From Lentisphaerae bacterium WC36 (GTDB lineage Bacteria; Verrucomicrobiota; Lentisphaeria; Victivallales; SZUA-371): a stretch of 64,000 bases of DNA. Below the pieces are notes generated by a model, which was given only the letters and a program-made list of their open reading frames with translations, did no database searches and was not told where the DNA came from. The translations under genes were made by a program, and so were the position numbers. The stretch lies in contig CP085689.1 in NCBI GenBank assembly GCA_020683205.1, positions 372,001 to 436,000 of the forward strand, read 5' to 3'. This document shows, one piece after another, positions 8,342-14,971 of the stretch; the first letter of the stretch is position 1; each line of letters begins with the position of its first letter.

Positions 8342-9397
8342 TTAATGAGAATAACGATTCTTTAATATCTTTTCAGATTGTTTGAGTTTAGATTCCCAAT
8401 ACTTAGTGTTTTTATCGTCTTCTAATTCCTTGAATGCATCTCTAATAGCTTTAATTTTTTTATATTCAGGACTTTTGACTTTAGAATTAAAGAAAGAAAT
8501 TAATTCATTATCGTTTTCCTTTTTTGTTATGAGATATACCAAGGAATAATAGCTTGGTTTACTATCCATATTGACTCCATATAAACACCATTCGAGGGCT
8601 TTATCAAGGTCTTTTAAGTCATTGTAATAGACACTGATAATCTTATAAATAGCCAATGTACTTTTTTGTTTGACAGCTTTTTGTAGCCAAGCTATGCTTT
8701 GATTATGGTCTTTATTTTGAGTAGATAATAATTGTGCAATTTTTAGCATTGCTGAGACACTGTTTTGATCTGCAGCTTTTTTATAGTAAATCATTGCATT
8801 TTTATATTCTTCTTTGTACTTTGCATGATAATCTCCATAAGCGATTAAAGCATCAATGTTTCCTGTAGCACAAGCTTCTCGATATAAAAGTTCGCCAGGC
8901 TCTTTATATCCCATAAGAATATAAGAAGTAGCTAATGCTATTTTTGATTTAATACTGCCTTCATTCATACCTTTTTTATAATATTCAATTGCTTGATTTT
9001 TGAGTGATGATAGTTGCATCTCATTGATAATTTTTTTATTTTTTAACAAGTGCTGAGTAACAGCTTTTGTTAATAAGCCTAGACCTTCGTAACCATCAGG
9101 ATCATCATGTTCGATTGCTTTTTCAAACCACTTAGCTGCTGAATCATAGTCGTTCCTTAAATTCATTGCCATCTTACCTAAAAGAAGCATATAAAAGGTG
9201 TCTCCAGAGTTAGCTTTAGAGCTGAATTCCTTGACTAATTTAACATACTCTTTATCGCTATAATTAATGGTTAAAAAGCTAACTTTTTCGACATCTTTCA
9301 GGTTTTGATTTACTTTATTTTTGCTCTTATTTGAACAACTGCAAAAAAATATTCCAAACAGAGTAAAAATTATTAAGAATACAATATTTTTAAACAT
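8342..9397 (-). CDS. Sel1-like repeat lipoprotein
   Basis: 351 residues. A type II signal peptide ends in IFFCSC, so Cys20 is the likely lipidated residue. Sel1/TPR-like repeats follow from about residue 75, each with the A-x-x-W/Y-x-x-K-A signature (AAKWFEKAIEHDDPDGYEGL, NAMIYYKKAADQNSVSAMLK, IAWLQKAVKQ, ALEWCLYGVN). Sel1 proteins are solenoid scaffolds for protein-protein contacts, often periplasmic. It is the last of three minus-strand genes (10307 to 8342) downstream of one structured RNA copy. Its role in the island is unknown. The ATG at 9397 is preceded by GAGGAG. Confidence 0.8.
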   Translation of the reverse strand: MFKNIVFLIIFTLFGIFFCSCSNKSKNKVNQNLKDVEKVSFLTINYSDKEYVKLVKEFSSKANSGDTFYMLLLGKMAMNLRNDYDSAAKWFEKAIEHDDPDGYEGLGLLTKAVTQHLLKNKKIINEMQLSSLKNQAIEYYKKGMNEGSIKSKIALATSYILMGYKEPGELLYREACATGNIDALIAYGDYHAKYKEEYKNAMIYYKKAADQNSVSAMLKIAQLLSTQNKDHNQSIAWLQKAVKQKSTLAIYKIISVYYNDLKDLDKALEWCLYGVNMDSKPSYYSLVYLITKKENDNELISFFNSKVKSPEYKKIKAIRDAFKELEDDKNTKYWESKLKQSEKILKNRYSH

Positions 9398-9415
9398 TTT
9401 TTACAACTCCTCTGC

Positions 9416-9658
9416 TTACAGAAATGGTGCAATTATGAAGTTGAAATCGGTCAAAATACCGCAAATCACAAGGCTTATTATGTTGATCAAAATAATTACT
9501 CCAACTATTATAGCAAGACAGCCACAACCTCTTTTAGCACAACCATCGTTACCTTCCTCTGGTGAATGATTTTCATTTTCAGATGAAGATAATGTACTTT
9601 CTTCTTCAACTTGATTTACGCTATCCATCATTACATAATTTTGGTCATCAGTATCCAT
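9416..9658 (-). CDS. Small single-pass membrane protein, acidic N-terminus
   Basis: 80 residues, function not recognised. The first 40 are acidic and low complexity (EEESTLSSSENENHSPEEG). A Cys-rich junction CAKRGCGC follows, then one long hydrophobic segment (about 48-70) and a short tail. The ATG at 9658 follows TAGGAG. It lies 13 bp after the 211-aa membrane protein gene and 18 bp before the Sel1 lipoprotein, so the three are probably one transcript. Confidence 0.65.
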   Translation of the reverse strand: MDTDDQNYVMMDSVNQVEEESTLSSSENENHSPEEGNDGCAKRGCGCLAIIVGVIILINIISLVICGILTDFNFIIAPFL

Positions 9659-9671
9659 ATTATTCTCCTAA

Positions 9672-10307
9672 TTAAAATGATAATCCGTTTCTTTTAACTA
9701 CATCTTTGAGCATTCTTGTAAAGTCATCGTAAGTTTTTGAATATCCGAGACGTTTAGCTCTGATTCTTTCGACTCGACCTTTTTTTACGAAAGAACAAAC
9801 TCCAGTTCCTCTATTTTTCCACATATATTTAAATTTACCGTATAAACTTTTTTGATTGATATTAAAATCACGTGATGGCATTGACATTGAATTCATTTTT
9901 ATTAAAGCATTCATACTGAACTCTTGTTCATTGAAGCCATTGTCTATTTTAGGTAAGTTACAAAAACATATTGTTACTAAAATCCCCATAACGACCGAAG
10001 AGAAAACTGAAGTAACAGCTTTGTTTTCCTTGCTATTGTAAATCATTATTGCAAATCCATTGAGCGGAATCAGAATAGCGAGAGCCCATATCCATGAAAT
10101 TTCCCAATATTGAATTAAGCCAAAGAAAGCGATGACACTATTAACTATTGGAACACAACAAAATAATAGTCCCCAAGTCCAGCGCCAAAAAGGTCCAACG
10201 AGGTAAAAATCCCAGAATGCCGCAATTGTTATCATATGAAAAACGATAAAAAATAAGCCATAAAAATTAGATATAAAGTCTAAAGCATCATCTTTTTGAT
10301 TACTCAT
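9672..10307 (-). CDS. Polytopic membrane protein of unknown function
   Basis: 211 residues, function not recognised. Four hydrophobic segments are visible (about 13-35, 40-63, 68-90, 100-118), rich in Trp and Phe. They are followed by a basic soluble tail of about 90 residues (KGRVERIRAKRLGYSKTYDD). The ATG at 10307 follows GGAG. It is the first gene of a three-gene membrane/lipoprotein cluster that begins about 110 bp downstream of the left structured RNA copy, so that RNA could be its leader. Confidence 0.65.
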   Translation of the reverse strand: MSNQKDDALDFISNFYGLFFIVFHMITIAAFWDFYLVGPFWRWTWGLLFCCVPIVNSVIAFFGLIQYWEISWIWALAILIPLNGFAIMIYNSKENKAVTSVFSSVVMGILVTICFCNLPKIDNGFNEQEFSMNALIKMNSMSMPSRDFNINQKSLYGKFKYMWKNRGTGVCSFVKKGRVERIRAKRLGYSKTYDDFTRMLKDVVKRNGLSF

Positions 10308-10419
10308 AATACTACTCCATAAAATTAGAACTAAGTTAAATTATTATTGATCGTCAAAAAAAATGACAATCAGCTCGATTATTAAGCTCTTTTGCGAAGT
10401 GGAAGCAAAATGCAGGCAC

Positions 10420-10660
10420 AAAAAAAGAGCGTATTCAAATTCCCACACTCCAATGAGGCATCGCCAAACGCCTAATCCCGAATGCAGAAAAAGAATACGC
10501 TCAAAATATCTATAAAGCCGTATTCAAAAAAATACAGCTTGAAAAACAGTCTTTATAGATATAGTGAACGATACCTTTCAGGTCTTTCGTTGCATTTCGG
10601 GATTAAAAATTGGCGATTTTCATTGGAAACGCAGAAATAGTGAAAGTAAACACTATAAAT
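10420..10660 (-). ncRNA. Structured pseudoknotted RNA, copy 1 (family not recognised)
   Basis: About 241 nt on the minus strand, from a conserved promoter-like block to a stem followed by TTTTTTT (10420-10426). Helices in plus coordinates are: 10620-10627 with 10449-10456 (8 bp); 10610-10617 with 10460-10467 (8 bp, second strand in a hairpin loop, hence a pseudoknot); 10591-10604 with 10474-10486 (13 bp, one bulge); hairpin 10507-10561; and terminator-like 10493-10502 with 10427-10436 (10 bp). The copy at 11058-11298 keeps all of these, with compensatory base changes. No coding potential is seen. Transcription sense rests on the T-run and on a wobble pair that works only on this strand. Confidence 0.8.
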
Positions 10661-10661
10661 T

Positions 10662-10723
10662 ATTCAATTGTACTAAAAACTAATACCTAAAAAATCAAAT
10701 TGCAAACCAAAAGCAATAAAAAT
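10662..10723 (-). promoter_or_regulatory. Conserved 62-bp promoter-like block, copy 1
   Basis: 61 of 62 bases match 11300-11361, far more than the RNA body itself. Read on the minus strand it ends in TACAAT (10672-10667), a good -10 candidate, about 7 bases before the inferred RNA start. No -35 is clear: TTGATT is 20 bp upstream and TTGCAA further still. Confidence 0.5.
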
Positions 10724-10775
10724 ATCAAAACTACAATTTCAGAATAATGATAAAATTATATTAAGCAAAATGTTA

Positions 10776-10955
10776 CTAACCTTGCAACGTTAACAAATAA
10801 CCATGCACTTTATTTTTCTTATTATCGTTGGAGGTGCTGATTGAAAAACATTCTAAAATAGCTCCTTCAAAGTCTCCGTTCTCATACTCCTCTTTGGAAT
10901 AATATTTTACTTTATGTGGCGAATTCGTTTCCTGATCATTTTGCTTTTGGGACAT
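10776..10955 (-). CDS. Short protein of 59 residues, unknown function
   Basis: ATG at 10955 with a well-placed Shine-Dalgarno (GAGG, 7-nt spacing) and TAG at 10776. The protein is hydrophilic: a polar N-terminus (MSQKQNDQETNSPHK), then VKYYSKEEYENGDFEGAILE and KVHGYLLTLQG. No domain is recognised. It lies between the two structured RNA copies and starts about 100 bp downstream of copy 2's terminator, the same spacing as copy 1 and the 211-aa gene. It may be expressed under that RNA or be an unrelated small gene. Confidence 0.55.
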   Translation of the reverse strand: MSQKQNDQETNSPHKVKYYSKEEYENGDFEGAILECFSISTSNDNKKNKVHGYLLTLQG

Positions 10956-11057
10956 CGTTTTTCCTCATTAATTTGTTGACTATTATTTGATTAAATGAGA
11001 ACTACTAAACTTAAAACTTCCTAAAAAAATTCTATAACGCCCCTGCATTTTAAGCAT

Positions 11058-11298
11058 AAAAAAAGAGCGTATTTAAATCTTCACATCTAAAGTAGGGCTA
11101 GACCAATAGCCTTGAGAAAATGCAAAAATAAAAATACGCTCAAAATATCTATAACAGCTGTATTCAAAAATACTGCTGTTGAATAAACACGGTTATAGAT
11201 ACAATGAACGCCCTTAAATATTTTTTGTTACGTTTTTCTCTTAAAAATTTGGTCTATTTTACTTTAAAACGTCAAAATACAAAGGGTATCACTATACT
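11058..11298 (-). ncRNA. Structured pseudoknotted RNA, copy 2 (family not recognised)
   Basis: Same length (241 nt from -10 to T-run) and architecture as copy 1. Helices in plus coordinates: 11260-11267 with 11087-11094 (7 pairs plus one G-U); 11249-11256 with 11099-11106 (8 bp, second strand in a hairpin loop); 11234-11240 with 11114-11120 (7 bp); hairpin 11146-11201; and a terminator-like GAGCGTATTT/AAATACGCTC stem followed by TTTTTTT at 11064-11058 on the minus strand. Most helix bases differ from copy 1 while pairing is kept, so the two are diverged paralogues, not a recent duplication. Confidence 0.8.
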
Positions 11299-11299
11299 A

Positions 11300-11361
11300 A
11301 TTCAATTGTACTAAAAACTAATACCTAAAAAATCAAATTACAAACCAAAAGCAATAAAAAT
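11300..11361 (-). promoter_or_regulatory. Conserved 62-bp promoter-like block, copy 2
   Basis: Differs from 10662-10723 at a single base. It holds the same TACAAT (11310-11305), at the same 247-bp distance from the T-run as in copy 1. Confidence 0.5.
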
Positions 11362-11475
11362 CGCAAAACAACAACTTGAGAATGTTAATAAAATTTTATT
11401 GTACTGATTAGGAGTGATGATATATTACTACTTTCAGGAAATATTAAACTATATCTTTATCCTAATGTAGATGTG

Positions 11476-11485
11476 CCATATATGG
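11476..11485. promoter_or_regulatory. CCATATATGG palindrome overlapping a Shine-Dalgarno
   Basis: A perfect 10-bp palindrome whose last GG forms the start of the GGAG ribosome binding site of the gene at 11497. It shares CCATATAT with the palindromes at 2959-3023, so the same repressor might bind both; this is inference. Confidence 0.35.
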
Positions 11486-11496
11486 AGAGAAAGCTT

Positions 11497-12027
11497 ATGC
11501 CAAGACCTACAACAAAAACTGATTTAATAAAATTAGCAAATGCTCAATATGAAAAACTATGGGAACTGGTTAATTCAATGTCGATGGAACAGCAAGTGGC
11601 TACATTTCATTTTGACGAAAAAACGCTCAATAAGGCGGCTCATTGGAAGCGAGATAAAAATATTAGAGATATTCTTGTTCATCTTTATGAGTGGCATCAA
11701 TTACTATTAAATTGGGTAAATGCTAATCAGAATGGGGAGAATAAACCTTTTTTACCATCGCCATATAATTGGAAAAATTATGCTGATATGAATGTTAAAT
11801 TTTTTGAAAAACATCAAAATACATCTTACTTGCAATCAAAAGAAATGCTCAAGGAGAGTCACAATAATGTTATGAAAATGATAGAAATATTTTCTAATGA
11901 AGAATTGTTTACCAAGAAGCACTTTACGTGGACCGGAACTACTACTTTGGGAAGTTATTGTATTTCTGCAACTTCTAGTCATTACGATTGGGCTATAAAA
12001 AAGATAAAAAAACATATTAAAAAATAA
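11497..12027 (+). CDS. ClbS/DfsB family four-helix protein
   Basis: 176 residues from the ATG at 11497 (MPRPTTKTDLI), which matches the usual family start and follows GGAG; an upstream ATG at 11473 would add eight atypical residues. The family signatures are visible: an N-terminal helix ending EKLWELVNSMS, IRDILVHLYEWHQLLLNW near 60-78, FLPSPYNWKNYADMN near 90, and a C-terminal TTLGSYCISATSSHYDWA with the His-Tyr-Asp-Trp motif. ClbS detoxifies colibactin in E. coli; most relatives are uncharacterised DinB-like proteins (DUF1706). A protective role against a genotoxin fits the neighbouring SOS polymerase genes but is inferred. Confidence 0.82.
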   Translation: MPRPTTKTDLIKLANAQYEKLWELVNSMSMEQQVATFHFDEKTLNKAAHWKRDKNIRDILVHLYEWHQLLLNWVNANQNGENKPFLPSPYNWKNYADMNVKFFEKHQNTSYLQSKEMLKESHNNVMKMIEIFSNEELFTKKHFTWTGTTTLGSYCISATSSHYDWAIKKIKKHIKK

Positions 12028-12135
12028 TAAGTGTTAAATAAAATTAGTTTATGTGTACGCATTTTTCAAATAATTTATGAAAATTGCAATCTTTGCGCTG
12101 ACAGCTATATTATATGGTTATAATGGAGTGAATTT

Positions 12136-12555
12136 ATGGAAGATAAAAAGCCAACTGAAAATAGTAAAAAGAAGCCTGCGATGGCTGGGGAAGTTATTGC
12201 AGGGTTTCCGAGTCCTGCTGAGCAATATTTAGAGTCGCCACTCGATTTGAATGAATTATTGGTCAAGCATCCAGCGGCAACTTATTATGTTCGAGTTGCT
12301 GGTGATTCGATGATTAATGCAGGAATTCAGCAAGGCGATATTTTGGTTGTTGACCGAAGTTTACAACCTGTTGATGGTTCGGTGGTAATTGCGGCAATAG
12401 ACAATGAATTCACTGTCAAATATTTACGCACAGATGGCGAAAACGTTTGCTTAGAGGCTGCTAATGAACACTTTAAGCCCATTGTATTCAAGTCAGGTAT
12501 GGAATTAAAACTCTTCGGCGTAGTAACCGCTGTCATACACCAGTTCGTGAAGTAA
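12136..12555 (+). CDS. umuD: UmuD-like S24 peptidase (SOS translesion subunit)
   Basis: 139 residues, as for UmuD. The self-cleavage site is Ala22-Gly23 in VIAGFPSPAEQY; the catalytic pair is Ser58 (AGDSMI) and Lys95 (FTVKYL). On SOS induction RecA filaments trigger cleavage to UmuD', which joins UmuC as DNA polymerase V. The ATG at 12136 follows GGAG. Upstream sequence offers TTGCAA (12085 region) and TATTAT 18 bp apart as a possible promoter; no E. coli-type LexA box is seen. Unusually, umuC does not follow directly but lies 2.4 kb downstream, after cargo genes. Confidence 0.9.
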   Translation: MEDKKPTENSKKKPAMAGEVIAGFPSPAEQYLESPLDLNELLVKHPAATYYVRVAGDSMINAGIQQGDILVVDRSLQPVDGSVVIAAIDNEFTVKYLRTDGENVCLEAANEHFKPIVFKSGMELKLFGVVTAVIHQFVK

Positions 12556-12581
12556 ATTATTGTTTAAAAGGAGAAAATATG
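12548..12581 (+). repeat. Junction direct repeat, left copy
   Basis: TGAAGTAAATTATTGTTT, which covers the end of umuD and the spacer, plus the GGAGAAAATA leader of the next gene. It recurs with few changes at 14181-14217, again directly before a start codon. See the right copy. Confidence 0.7.
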
Positions 12582-13931
12582 ATTTGGAAAGTACTTTTTT
12601 ATATAGAGCTTGTTACTGTTATTGCTGGAATAATAATTGCATTCTTTCATGGGATGGGAGTCGCGATGATTGCAATTGGTACTTATCTTGCATTTTTGAC
12701 ATGGGCAAAATTCACTCATGCAGAAACTGAAAAAAAATTAAAAAATATTATACCGTGGATAGAGCACGCAGGTGATTATAAATTAATTTCAAACAGTGAA
12801 ATAGCTAACTCTGAAATGGATAAGCTACAGCAAAAATTAGAAGAAATTGGTTTCCAAAGCCTTGGTGATTATGGTTTTGGCCTGCAAAAGCCATCTTTAT
12901 GTAGGATTATGGTTCATTATGACCAGCAAATCTGGGCTGAAATTCAAGAAAAGTGTGGCATATCATTTTATAGTTTTTACGTTGACGGAACGATTTTTAG
13001 ATACTCTAATCAAAAAAAATATCAAACGAAAATCAGGTCTAAAAAGATGGTTTTCAAAATGTTCTCAGAAGATTCGATTCAAAATATTTATAAAAAAATT
13101 AAAGAGGATACGAACAATTACTTATTACCTAATCATATTGCCATTAAAACAGCAGATGAATTTATACGGTTATTGGATTATATTTCAATTCGGCAACAAT
13201 TGCATAAAATTAGGTTCGTGATTCCTCACATTACTGTTGAAGCGTTGTTGAACTATGATATTTCTTCTAATTTAGCACAAAAAATGGTCAATATTCATGA
13301 AATGAAAATAGGTTTTTCTCAGTGCTCAAATTCGTACGAAGAAAATGGTGAAAACCCTCCATCTTTATCAAAAGAATGTCAAAGGAGAATAGCTTCGCGG
13401 GATGAATCAGAACTTCCTGATTTTGTTTATTTTCCCAAGGCATATGAAAGTGGAATAATACAAAAAAAATCTGGCGTTTGTGATTGTTGCGAACGAATGG
13501 TTGGTTACCTTTATAATGGAGTAATTTATAGTATTTATGATGTTGAAAACCTATGTGTATGGTGCATTGCTGATGGAATAGCAGCTCTTCGTTACTCAGG
13601 AACTTTCAATGAATTAGAGGAACAAATTTCTAAAGATACCTCTATTATTATTTGTCAGCAAACTCCAACGATTTTAAGCTGGCAGGATATTCAGTGGGCA
13701 ACGTGTTGTGATGATGCAATGATTTATATTGAAGAGATTGGAACTAAAAGAGTGTTAGAAAAGTATCATAACAATATAGCTTTCGAAAATGCAATTAGTA
13801 AATTTGAGCCATTTCCTAATTTTGATCAACTTTATGCAGAGTTGCCAGACAAGGGCGAAAGCGGTTGGTTAATTCATGTTTTTCAGTGTCAGCATTGCAA
13901 AAAATACAAATTAATCTTTGATGCGGCTTAG
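12579..13931 (+). CDS. Membrane-anchored protein with C-terminal CbrC (UPF0167) domain
   Basis: 450 residues. Two N-terminal hydrophobic segments (about 3-22 and 25-44) anchor it. The C-terminal part (about 285-450) is a CbrC domain: FVYFPKAYESGIIQKKSGVC, a CDCC zinc-binding-like knuckle, then LCVWCIADG, WQDIQWATCCDDA and a final HVFQCQHCKKYKL. CbrC of E. coli is linked to colicin E2 tolerance; its chemistry is unknown. The middle 240 residues have no recognised domain. The fusion of membrane anchor and CbrC suggests protection against a toxin at the membrane, which is inference. The ATG at 12579 follows AAAGGAG. It is inserted between umuD and umuC. Confidence 0.78.
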   Translation: MIWKVLFYIELVTVIAGIIIAFFHGMGVAMIAIGTYLAFLTWAKFTHAETEKKLKNIIPWIEHAGDYKLISNSEIANSEMDKLQQKLEEIGFQSLGDYGFGLQKPSLCRIMVHYDQQIWAEIQEKCGISFYSFYVDGTIFRYSNQKKYQTKIRSKKMVFKMFSEDSIQNIYKKIKEDTNNYLLPNHIAIKTADEFIRLLDYISIRQQLHKIRFVIPHITVEALLNYDISSNLAQKMVNIHEMKIGFSQCSNSYEENGENPPSLSKECQRRIASRDESELPDFVYFPKAYESGIIQKKSGVCDCCERMVGYLYNGVIYSIYDVENLCVWCIADGIAALRYSGTFNELEEQISKDTSIIICQQTPTILSWQDIQWATCCDDAMIYIEEIGTKRVLEKYHNNIAFENAISKFEPFPNFDQLYAELPDKGESGWLIHVFQCQHCKKYKLIFDAA

Positions 13932-13950
13932 AAAAACATATAGGTGAATA

Positions 13951-14139
13951 ATGAAATTAAAAAAAACAAAATTCTCAAATGTCCAATTACACTTCATAAA
14001 TTGCGTGAAGTTTTACCAAAGATTAAATATTCTAGTAGAACGTATACTCCATTTGACGAACGGTTACGTAAATGTTTTTTTGACAAATAATCAAAAGGTT
14101 GTTGTTAAGGATTTCTTTAAAACGATGAAAACAAGTTAA
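13951..14139 (+). CDS. Doubtful 62-residue ORF, possibly a frameshifted remnant
   Basis: An ATG with the leader ATATAGGTGAATA, nearly identical to the leader and first codons of the gene at 63039. After the AAAAAAAA run of codons 3-5, the next frame gives a more protein-like stretch (ILKCPITLHKLREVLPKIKY) that ends at a TAA near 14089. A frameshift in the A-run is therefore likely. The product is not recognised in either frame. It sits 20 bp after the CbrC-domain gene. Confidence 0.35.
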   Translation: MKLKKTKFSNVQLHFINCVKFYQRLNILVERILHLTNGYVNVFLTNNQKVVVKDFFKTMKTS

Positions 14140-14180
14140 ATAATTGTTATTTGCATATTTTAGTAGTATTATAAATCTCA

Positions 14181-14217
14181 TGAAATAAATTATTGTTTAG
14201 AGGGAGAAAATAAAATG
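14181..14217 (+). repeat. Junction direct repeat, right copy
   Basis: TGAAATAAATTATTGTTT then GGGAGAAAATA before an ATG. Compared with 12548-12581 it has three substitutions and a 3-base insertion. The TGAAATAAA looks like a relic of the umuD stop region, which suggests that the segment between the repeats was gained by recombination or duplication. Confidence 0.65.
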
Positions 14218-14967
14218 ATTGATAAAATGGAACGCAGTATTTTTATAGCTGATGTTAAAAACTTTTTTGATAATAAAGTTAACACTTCAGTTTTTGAGAA
14301 ATATGCAAACTTTAAGAGTAAAGATAAGGCTCTTAAAGAGTCTGTTAATGTTTTTTTAATGGATCTTTGTGAGGAATGTGAAGATAATTTTAATATAGAA
14401 TTTGACGATGGCAGATTTGAAGAAAAATCTGAAAATGATTGGGTTAGTATCTATGCAAGAGAAGTTAATTTTAGCAATGAATTTATAAAATGGAGTAATA
14501 GAATGTTGTTGCTTTTAGAGTCTGAAACCGAAGTTATTGCGACTATTAGCGATAAAAAGACTAGTAAGCAGGCTTATTTTGGAGCAATTTATTTTTTATG
14601 TTTTTTTACAATTTTTATTTTTGCTTTAAAAAATATGATAGTTGGGATAGTGTTATTTTTAATTTTGAATAGTTTAACATCATGGCTATTTTTGAAATAT
14701 TTTAATACTGCATCCTTACAGGTTGAACCTTTTAATAATTTACAAGAAATATCTTTAGCTCGGAGGAGTATGCAGTTTTTTGAAAAGATTCAGATAAATG
14801 AACAGCGATATAATTGCAATGAAGATATTCAAAAGAAAAAGACTTTTGGTTGCATTATCCTTCATATAATAGGTTATTTAATTATAATAGCACTAATTCC
14901 ATTATTAATAATCTCCATCGAACCGTCAAACAAGAAAAATATTTTGAAAACACCAATAAAAAATTAA
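14215..14967 (+). CDS. Membrane protein of unknown function between umuD and umuC
   Basis: 250 residues, not recognised. The first 115 residues are soluble and charged. Two hydrophobic segments sit around 122-160 (YFGAIYFLCFFTIFIFALK, then IVGIVLFLILNSLTSWLF) and a third near 212-232 (IILHIIGYLIIIALIPLLII). It starts at ATG 14215 after GGGAG and ends 4 bp before the umuC start. umuC itself lacks a clear Shine-Dalgarno, so its translation may be coupled to this gene. Confidence 0.65.
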   Translation: MIDKMERSIFIADVKNFFDNKVNTSVFEKYANFKSKDKALKESVNVFLMDLCEECEDNFNIEFDDGRFEEKSENDWVSIYAREVNFSNEFIKWSNRMLLLLESETEVIATISDKKTSKQAYFGAIYFLCFFTIFIFALKNMIVGIVLFLILNSLTSWLFLKYFNTASLQVEPFNNLQEISLARRSMQFFEKIQINEQRYNCNEDIQKKKTFGCIILHIIGYLIIIALIPLLIISIEPSNKKNILKTPIKN

Positions 14968-14971
14968 CATC

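Noticed and set aside
10410-10720. Retron msr-msd or CRISPR-related RNA as the identity of the twin RNAs
   Set aside because: No retron-type reverse transcriptase or cas gene nearby; the only reverse transcriptase is the group II intron protein 13 kb away with its own intron RNA.
10410-11361. Insertion sequence or MITE explanation for the two similar segments
   Set aside because: No terminal inverted repeats or target duplications; the copies are in direct orientation and diverged mostly by compensatory changes in stems.
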